A DNA stretch of 64,000 bases from assembly GCF_000283155.1 (NCBI RefSeq), contig NW_004454182.1, forward strand, positions 666,589-730,588. Direction: 5' to 3'. Under the pieces are notes generated by a model, which was not told the origin of the DNA, made no database searches, and saw nothing but the letters and a program-made list of their open reading frames with translations. Below are positions 13,201 through 22,200 of this stretch, piece by piece. This DNA is from Ceratotherium simum simum (taxonomy: Eukaryota > Chordata > Mammalia > Perissodactyla > Rhinocerotidae). The position numbers and the translations under genes are program-made. Numbering within the stretch: the stretch's first letter is position 1; each line of letters begins with the position of its first letter.

Positions 13201-16200
13201 AGCAAAAATGATAACAATAAGAAGTAACATTGAACTTATACTGTATACTTGGAACTGTTCTAAAATTTCACATATATTTGTATTTTACTCAATTCTCATG
13301 AAACCTTTTAAGTCTTTAAGTCTTAAGTCTCATTGTTCTTATTTACAAAGAAAGTGAACTCAGGGAAAGTAGGGAACTTGCCTGAATTAGTTAATGGTGG
13401 AGTGAGTGAGAACTGCAACTTCAGCATCTCTTATTCCCAATCCCAAATCCTTCCCACTGCACCATCCCGCCTCTTAGGGTTCACATATGCTTGCTTTTTA
13501 AAAATAGACAATTTAGGATCTTTACAAGAATTAATGAAGTTTTTTTGGAGGGGTAAATCACTTTTTTATTATGCTAACGTGCATACAATTATTGCCATCC
13601 CTACAGAATGCCATGATGTAAAGATGCAAATGGATAGAGCTCCAGACTGGGTCCAGTACCATGGGCGGTAGAAAGGTGTCGTGGGTGGAGGGAAGCACTC
13701 TGGACCTGGTGTCAGAAGACCTCTGTTTCAGTTCTCATTTCCTCTCTAACTCTTTGTTTAACCCTGGGCACTCCTTTTAGCCGCTAGACTTCCGTTTCTT
13801 CATTTCAGAAGCAGTTCTCCTTGGTAGAAGAAATACTGGAGAGGCCAGCATTCATTGTTTCTGTCTGAGGCTCGAGGATAGTTTCTTTTTCTTTTTTTTT
13901 TTTTTCTGCTGAAGAAGATTCACCCTGAGCTAACATCTGTTGCCACTCTTCCTCTTTTTTTGCTTGCAGAAGATTAGCCATCAGCTAACATCTATGCCAG
14001 TCTTCCTTCACTTTATATGTGGGTCACCACCACACATGGCTGACGAGTGGTATAGGTCCACACCCAGGATCTGAACCTGCAAACCTGGGCCGCTGAAACA
14101 GAGCACGCTGAACTTCATCACTACACCACGAGGCTGGCCCTTGTTTTTTTTTTTTTTTTTTAACATTATGGAAGCTGGGAAGTCTAAGATTAGACACCAG
14201 CAGACTCATTGTCTATGAGGGCTTGCTTCCTAGGCGGCCATCTTTTTGCTGTAACCTTACGTTACATGCATTATTCTAAAGTGCTTTAAAAAAATACTTC
14301 TTTGCAGGATATATGAATTTGTGTACCAAGATTATATATAAAAACAACCAAAATATCCAACCATAGGGAGATTGTTTATGTAAATTGCAATACATTTCAG
14401 TGCTGTTAATCCATTAAGAAGATTATGAAGTTCTGTTTTTATTGACATTGCTAGGTGGCTATAAAATAGTTAAATAAAATGCAGATTATGAAACTATGCA
14501 CGTGCCATATGACTTTGATTTTGAAAATAACTGTGAACATTTTAATTTTATTTATAGCATATTTAAGAAGATATGTATCTTTTTCTTTTAAGAAAAAGAT
14601 AAAAGTAAAACATTTTCTTTTTTATTTATTTATTTACTTTTTTTGTGAGGAAGATCAGCCCTGAGCTAACATCCATTGCCAATCCTCCTCCTTTTTATTC
14701 CCCAAAGCCCCAGTAGATAGTTGTATGTCATAGCTGCACATCCTTCTAGTTGCTGTATGTGGGACGCGGCCTCAGCATGGCCGGAGAAGCAGTGCGTGGT
14801 CAGTGCACGCCCAGGATCCGAACCTGGGCCGCCAGTAGCGCAGCGTGCTCACTTAACCACTAAGCCACGGGGCCGGCCCGGTAAAACATTTTCTCATTTT
14901 TAAGTCTCAAAATAACAAAATTTTGTTTCACTTATATGAACTTTCATTTTTCCCCAGTGGGTGAGGCCCTTTTCATTCAGCAACGGATGTGTACTGAGTA
15001 TTGTGTTAATACAGCTAGACCAAGAGTGTGTGAGTGTGCACATGTGTTGTGTGCATGTGTGTGTGTGTATGTGAGTACTTGTGGTATCAGGGGAAATGCT
15101 GTGAAAGGATAAATGTTCAAAGTTACCAATGGGTTGTGAGATTATGGGTGACTTTTACTTTATACACTTTATATTCTATGAATCATGTTTTATATAAGCT
15201 ACACTTTGCTTTTATAAACATGACAAATAAAAGCTATTTTTGTGTTGGAATTAAAATGCATATGGAAGGAAGCAGGAGTGTTTTTTTCAGTTATACTTTA
15301 CATTTACTGTGTCGTGTTTTAATGTACACTAGCATCTCCTCTGAGGCAAGAGGGGCAGGTGTTAATATCGAGGCTTAGAGAGGCTGAGTACTTGTCTGTG
15401 TTTACACAACCATTAGTGATGGGGTGAGAGCAGCACTCACCTCGTCTTTTCATCACACATTCTGAAAGGATATAATTAGACTCTCTGGTCTGACTTTATT
15501 AATAACACTTTAGAAAGACTAGTTCGTATGTGTAAAGGTGTTAACAACCCTGGGCAATTTCACAAGTGATACTAAACATTATATATTCAAATATTATGTT
15601 AACTCATGTAAATTTTAGAATTTTAAGAAAGGATAAGAACTACAGGGATGGTCATCTTACTCTTCTTACTGTATTCTATTTGAGAATGGAATTTCAGTGG
15701 GAACAATTTTTTATTCCCTCTACTTTGAGCATATATCACCATGAAGAAACTGTCTCTATCCAGCGGGCCGCGGCACTCAGCACATAGTACTTGCTCAGTG
15801 CATAGCTGGCCTTTGGTGAATAACGATGGGGAAACAATGTGAAATGTCATATACATGAGAACTCCTTTAATTAGTTTGTTGTAATTGTTTTTGAGAGAGA
15901 GAGAGATTGAGGGATCTAGACTGTTCAGTTGACCTAACTTTTAAATAACAGAAAATTTGAAACTGTTGAATAAATTCATGAATAAATAAATAAATTGGAC
16001 AAACCACCTTAGTAGCTTAAGGGGATGTGAAAGACAAGCGAGAGGGAAGAGGGTGACAATCTCAAAGCAGAGGAGGTGGACGACCTTCCTGTGGGTGAAC
16101 CACGTCTTCTGGAGACACAACACAGAATATTTTTGCAGTGGAAGCTGTCTCAGTGGTTGCCAAAGACTGGTGAGACAAAGCCCTGAACTGTTGATAAGTG

Positions 16201-19200
16201 TTGCTCAGAAACAAACCAACAAACTTGAACACTTATGCTTCAAAAATCATGAACATACCAGAATTTGCTCTAAAAGATAACTTAATTCCTGCCTACATCA
16301 TGGATGCAGAAGAACTTACCTGAAGGAGGAGTAGATGCTCAGTTTTGCAGAAAAAAAAATTATTTGAAAAAATGAGGAGTATTGCTTTTCATTTTACAGT
16401 AATGAGATTTCATAGGCTCAAAATCTCCACTTGGTGGCATTTCAGAATGTCAAAGCTAAAAACTTTTACAGCTTGTACATTTTGTGCCTTTTTGCTTGAA
16501 ATAAAGTTGCTTTGTCTCAAAGGCCAAGTGAAATTAAATTACCACGTAGAGGACACGTAAGGGTGCACCTTTTATGATTTCTACATTTAATGTAGTTTTT
16601 TTTTTTTTCCTTGAGGAAGCTTGGCCCTGAGCTAACATCTGTTGCCAATCTTCCTCCTTTTTTCTCCCCAAAGCCCCAGTAGATAGTTGTATGTCATAGT
16701 TGTACATCCTACTAGGCTCTATGTGGGAAGCCACCTCAGCGTGGATTGATGAGCAGTGCGTAGGTCTGCAGCCAGGATCCGAACCGGTGAACCCCGGGCC
16801 ACTGAAGCGGAGCGTGCCAACCTAACTGCTACTCTACTGGGCCGACCCGTTAATGTGGTTTTTGACACTGGTCAGTACATTTGTTCTAAAATAACTAATC
16901 TCAGCATTTTTTTGCTAAATTACATTTGCAGGTACTAATTCCAATATCACAATCAGGACAATTTACTTCCACCTCTTTTATTAATTATTTGTGTGATGAA
17001 AAACTGCTGACTCATTAGGTAATACCCTATTTATTGTAATCAGATCTTAAAGGTATTTCCATAAACGTATGCTCTTAATACAAATTATTTCACCTACATC
17101 TATTTTGGAAACCTTAATAAGAAAAACATACTAGGCATATTGGAAATATTTACTATGTATACTGTTGCTTTTATCCCTATAAGTTTTAGTAACATTGTCA
17201 TCAAACCAATTCTTTTCTAGTGCAAGCTACCCCCAGTGGAGGAATGTGTGCAGTTAGCTGAGACAGCCCATACAGATGGCAATCTATTTGAAACTGTAAA
17301 GTATTACTTGTTAAGTCAAGAACCTGAAAAAGCCCTTCCTATTGGTATTGACTTCATCAAAGGTAAGTTTCTAGTTGGTAATATAATTTAAAATCTACTC
17401 ATTTATTTGATCTTTTTATTCATATTGATAATCAGCCTTAAAATCAAGCACTAGCTAGTCTAAATTCAAAAAGGAAAGAGATTTGTGATTATACAGTGTG
17501 GGGACCTGAGAGAGGTAAATAGGCAGGTACTTATGATCTAGAAAATAAAGAAGTAGATAAGATTGACCAGAAGAGAATTAATTACATAAGTTAAAAATGG
17601 GATGAACAAGTTTTATTAGTACTATTTAGAGAATCTTTTATTTGGTTTTATTTTGCCAGAATGCATCAAGAGTTCAGATTGGACTTTGGATACCATTTAC
17701 CCTGTTCTTGACTTACTGAGTTATATTCCTACTGAAAAATTAGTCTTGCATACGTGTACAGAGTGAGTACTTTTTTTCCAAAATGTGTAACTGAACCTAT
17801 GTAGTGTTTCAGAATGGCTATATTATTTTTGGTGTTCAGGCCAAGAAATAAGATCATCTTGGACAGGTAGATGCACTTGCAAAGAGATTACATTTTTATT
17901 TGTTATATTCTTAAGAAAAAATATGGAGATCAATTTGAAACAGAAATAATACATCTTAGTTGTCCCACTTACTACCACCCACTGTGTGTAGGTTTAATAT
18001 ATGTGTATGCAAATACATACACACATATACACGCCTGGTTCAAATAGGGCTAATTCAATGCTTTGGGCTGGTTTTGGACCTCAAGTCCTCAAGAAACTAG
18101 TGGTCATATCTATTAAATATCCACTGTGTGCCAAGCATGCTAGGCTGGGGGAATGGAGAGAAAGTGCTAGAAAGTAAAAAATAAGACACCATCCCTGAAT
18201 TCAAATATCACCTAAGGACATTGTTATCCATATAACTAAAGTCCCCAGAGACTATGCATAATTTGTAATAGAGGCTTTGGGCTATTTTTGTTTTAATGCC
18301 CGTGTGGAAAGGATGATGCGGCAGCCTGCGAAGCTTTGGCACCTTTCCCCAGCAGGAAACGGAGTGGGTGTTCTTTGCCCTTTCCTAGAGTTTACACCAT
18401 ATGCCAGGAATTCCTAAATCTGACCAAATGAGTTACTTAGGGAGAAATTAAATGAAAAAACAACCAAGGAATAGAGAAAAACAAGAAGGCAAGAGTTAAA
18501 TATTATGTAAAAACTTTTATTTTAAATTACACTTCATGTTATAGCATAAATGTCTGAATAGAATTTAACTGATTAATAAAACATCTAAAAGTTTAGAAAA
18601 ATTTTGAAGCATATTTTGCTGTAAATGTCACCCATCAAAATATATAGATACAAGTACAATAACTATATATGAGAGTAATGTTCTGCACTTCAAATTATGG
18701 GATTAAAAAAATATTCTCTTTCAGATCTCGAAATGAATTGCTCATATTATGTGGTTATGTTGGTGCATTATTGGCTATCCAAAGACAGTACCAAAGCATC
18801 GTTCCAGCACTTTATGAGTACACAAGGTAAAACAATTTCTCTTCTTTTATGAAATTAGAGAAATTCTTTCACTAAGATGATTAGTCTCTAAGTGTATCAT
18901 AGAAGGCAGTAAATACATATTGTATGCATCCATTTATTCACTCAGCATGTACTTTGTAACAAAGCGACAATAAACTATATGGATTAGAAATGAATTAGGC
19001 TGTAAATGACATAAATCCTAATTCTGGCTTAAACGCATAGGGATTATTGGTCGTATGACAAGACACTTGAGGTAGGCATTCCAGGGCTGTTACAGCTGGT
19101 ATGGATTCCATCAAGGACCTGCATTCTTCCCTTCTCTTGACCCTGACATTCTTGGCTTCCTTCCTGTTGCTTGAGTTACCTGTGGTTACCAGGTAGCTGC

Positions 19201-22200
19201 AACCCCTGTCTATTGTGTCTGCATCCTAAGCAGGAGAGAGAGGTGGAGGTGAGAGGATGGAGACCACAGAGGGCAAGACCATTTGGTTCCAGAGGAAAGT
19301 TCTCCGTGGGGTTGGTGCCTGCATCCCCACTGGCCGGAAGTGTGGAACGCTACCTTTAAAAGATGAGAAGCCGGGTGTCTTGGCTTTGCAATCTCTACAG
19401 TAGAAAAAAAGCACAGTAAGAGAGTTTGTGAGTAGCAGGCAGCTCACTATTTTATATTCAGGCAGAACCTGTCAAATTCATGTGTTTTCTGACAGCTCAG
19501 TGAACTTCAGCCATTATGCTTAAAACTTGTTATACTCAACAGTAAAATCCAGTGCCTTCCCTAAAAAACCATTATAGGAACAACAGGATGTATCACATGG
19601 AATGAAAATACTATTTAAAGAAATATGTTCAGCTGTATATGACTTGGGTGATGGTGAAAGTCAAGAGACAGAAAATGGTCACTTGAAATAATATTAAGAA
19701 TAAAAAGAAGGCTTTTTATTTGTAAGGCAGGAGAGACTTGAGAGAATGTGTCTAAGTTAAGGGAAACATGTGAGTTTAGAAAGAAACACTTAAGACCACC
19801 CTAATTTTAAATAACTCCTCTTACGTCTATGACAGCGGTATCTTTGCTGCCCTGACTTGCTCCTTAGATTGATTCCCCAACCTGCTCACACCAGATTCCT
19901 CAAAGTTGTTCTCTCTGGTTCTCTGCTCTTTCTTTCCCTTTTTTCTGCTCCTCCAGCTCACTCTCCTCCCATGTCTCCACTCCTCTTCTCTCCTCTCTTC
20001 TTCCTACACTCTGTCCTTTGGAAACCTCACCATTTTTCTGGCTTCACCCGTCACCTGTGAGTTATGGAGATAACTCACTGTTTCATATTCAGGCCGAGCC
20101 TACTCCGAGCTCTTCTGTGTATATCCAGCAGCCTGCTCAACTCCAGCCTTCAACTCAGCCTGCTCAAAATGAAAATCATCCTCCTTCTCAGATCTACTCC
20201 TTCTCCTGTGTTCTCTCTTTCTTTTGACAGTGTCATTACATTTCTGTCATCCAGAATTAAATGATCAGGGTCATGATAAAGTGTTTTCCCTCACTGTCAA
20301 CATCTGATTATTTAGTCAATGCCCATATCCATCCTTTTCTCATTTTCTGTACCACCATAGCTATGTCTTCATTAGCTCTCACTGGCGGTAGCCCTCATCT
20401 GCTCACCCTCCCTCCATCTTTCTCCTCCTGTCCCCCATCCCATGTACTGCTGTTGCATTAGCCCTCCTAAAGCACCACCCTTCTTTAATACTTTCCAGGT
20501 CTCCCCACTGTCTACAGATAATGTTCTAAATCCTTAGCCTTACATTAAGGGTCCACAAAAATTGGGTTCCAACCTTGTCACCCACTGTATCCTTTTATCT
20601 GTTCTCTGCTCCGGCCAAACTGAGTTACGTGTAATTCCCTGGACAAATGTAAGCTTTCCCTGATACTTTTCACAGCGTTTCCTCAACCTGTTTCCCCTTG
20701 GTTTTTCTCCTTGCTCTTTAAGAGTGCTTTACATACAGTAGATCATCAAAATCTACTGGGCAGAAGTACTGTCAAGTGCAAAATTGTGGACAGTAAGCCA
20801 GATTATTTAAGGAATTCATTTTGGCGCTATCCACATTCTCAATGAAAATTTTTATGTTCAATAATTTTGGGTTGAACAAAATAAGCGCCTGGGGCCGGCC
20901 ACTTGGTGTAGCAGTTAAGTTCACATGCTCCACTTCCGCAGCCCAGGGTTTCCTGGTTCGGATCTGGGACACGGACCTATGCACTGCTTATCAAAGCCAT
21001 GCTGTGGCAGGCATCCCACATACAAAATAGAGGAAGATGGGCATGGATGTTAGCCCAGGGCCAGTCTTCCTCAGCAAAAAGAGGAGGGTTGGTAACAGAT
21101 GTTAGCTCAGGGCTAATCTTCCTCAAAAAAAATATAAGCTCCTGATTTGAGATAATATTACTGAAATGTTAGATGTGTGGGGGGGGAGTTATTTATACCT
21201 TTTGTCCTCACCAATTCATATCATGTCCAGCAGAGTGACGACAGCTAGCAAGAGTAACCATAAAATGTAAATTGCAGAAATGCTTACTTTTACTTCATCT
21301 CTAAGGTCTTATGGTCTTTTTCTTTTTACCCCTATTAGCTTTTACTTTCAAATTTCAATTTAGTTCCTTGAAAAACACACTGAGTTTGTAACTTATTTTA
21401 GAAACTAGGACTAGTAATTCCTTATCTCAAGCTTCATAATTAATAATAATCGTATCTGTTTTCCAGTTTTCATACGCAGATGTGATGGATTACTGCTGCT
21501 GTTTCACTGCTTCTTTTCACACATCTCTGTCTCTAAAGAATTGAAATCAGCATTTCCATTTTTTCTGCTGGTTGACATTCTTCTCTTCCTGCTCTCTCGC
21601 TTGCTTTCTCACTCCTAATATCCATTTTTCATGCAGACACACACTGTACCGTACAGGAGCCAGATGTGGCTATTCCTCAACATCTCTTGGCTTGTCTAAC
21701 CTTTCTCCATACGTTATGCAGTTCATTTATTCACCCGCCCACTCACTCAGACTGTCATCCAACCAACATTTATTGAACGTCTTTGACTTGCCAGGGACTT
21801 AAAGGCTAAATATACAACTGAGCGCACACACACACGTATTCATGTATACAGATATAGTTTTGAACAATAGTTGTTAAATCTAAAATTGCAATTATTTAAA
21901 ATTCATTTGCTTTTTCATATCTTAGTCTTGGATGTCAGATGTTAATTTCTTTTTCACGTCTCAGTCAGCTATTAAAACGTCGGGAGGTGTCAATGCCTTT
22001 AAAAATTGAACACCTTTCTGAGGAACTGGATGCGTGGAGAGCTTGCACGCAGTCCATCAACCGGTGAGTGAATATGATAGAAAGATCAGATTGTGTTACT
22101 TAATATTATAGACAAACTTGTTGACAATGTGGATTGTCTCCTTATTAATCTTTGCAGAATAATGAATCTTAGTTTGTTTAGCATCTATCCAGTAATAATT

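Noticed and set aside
15034..15378. 114-residue plus-strand frame starting in a GT-rich run
   Set aside because: Begins in a (GT)n microsatellite (repeated Cys-Val) and continues through LINE and MIR sequence.
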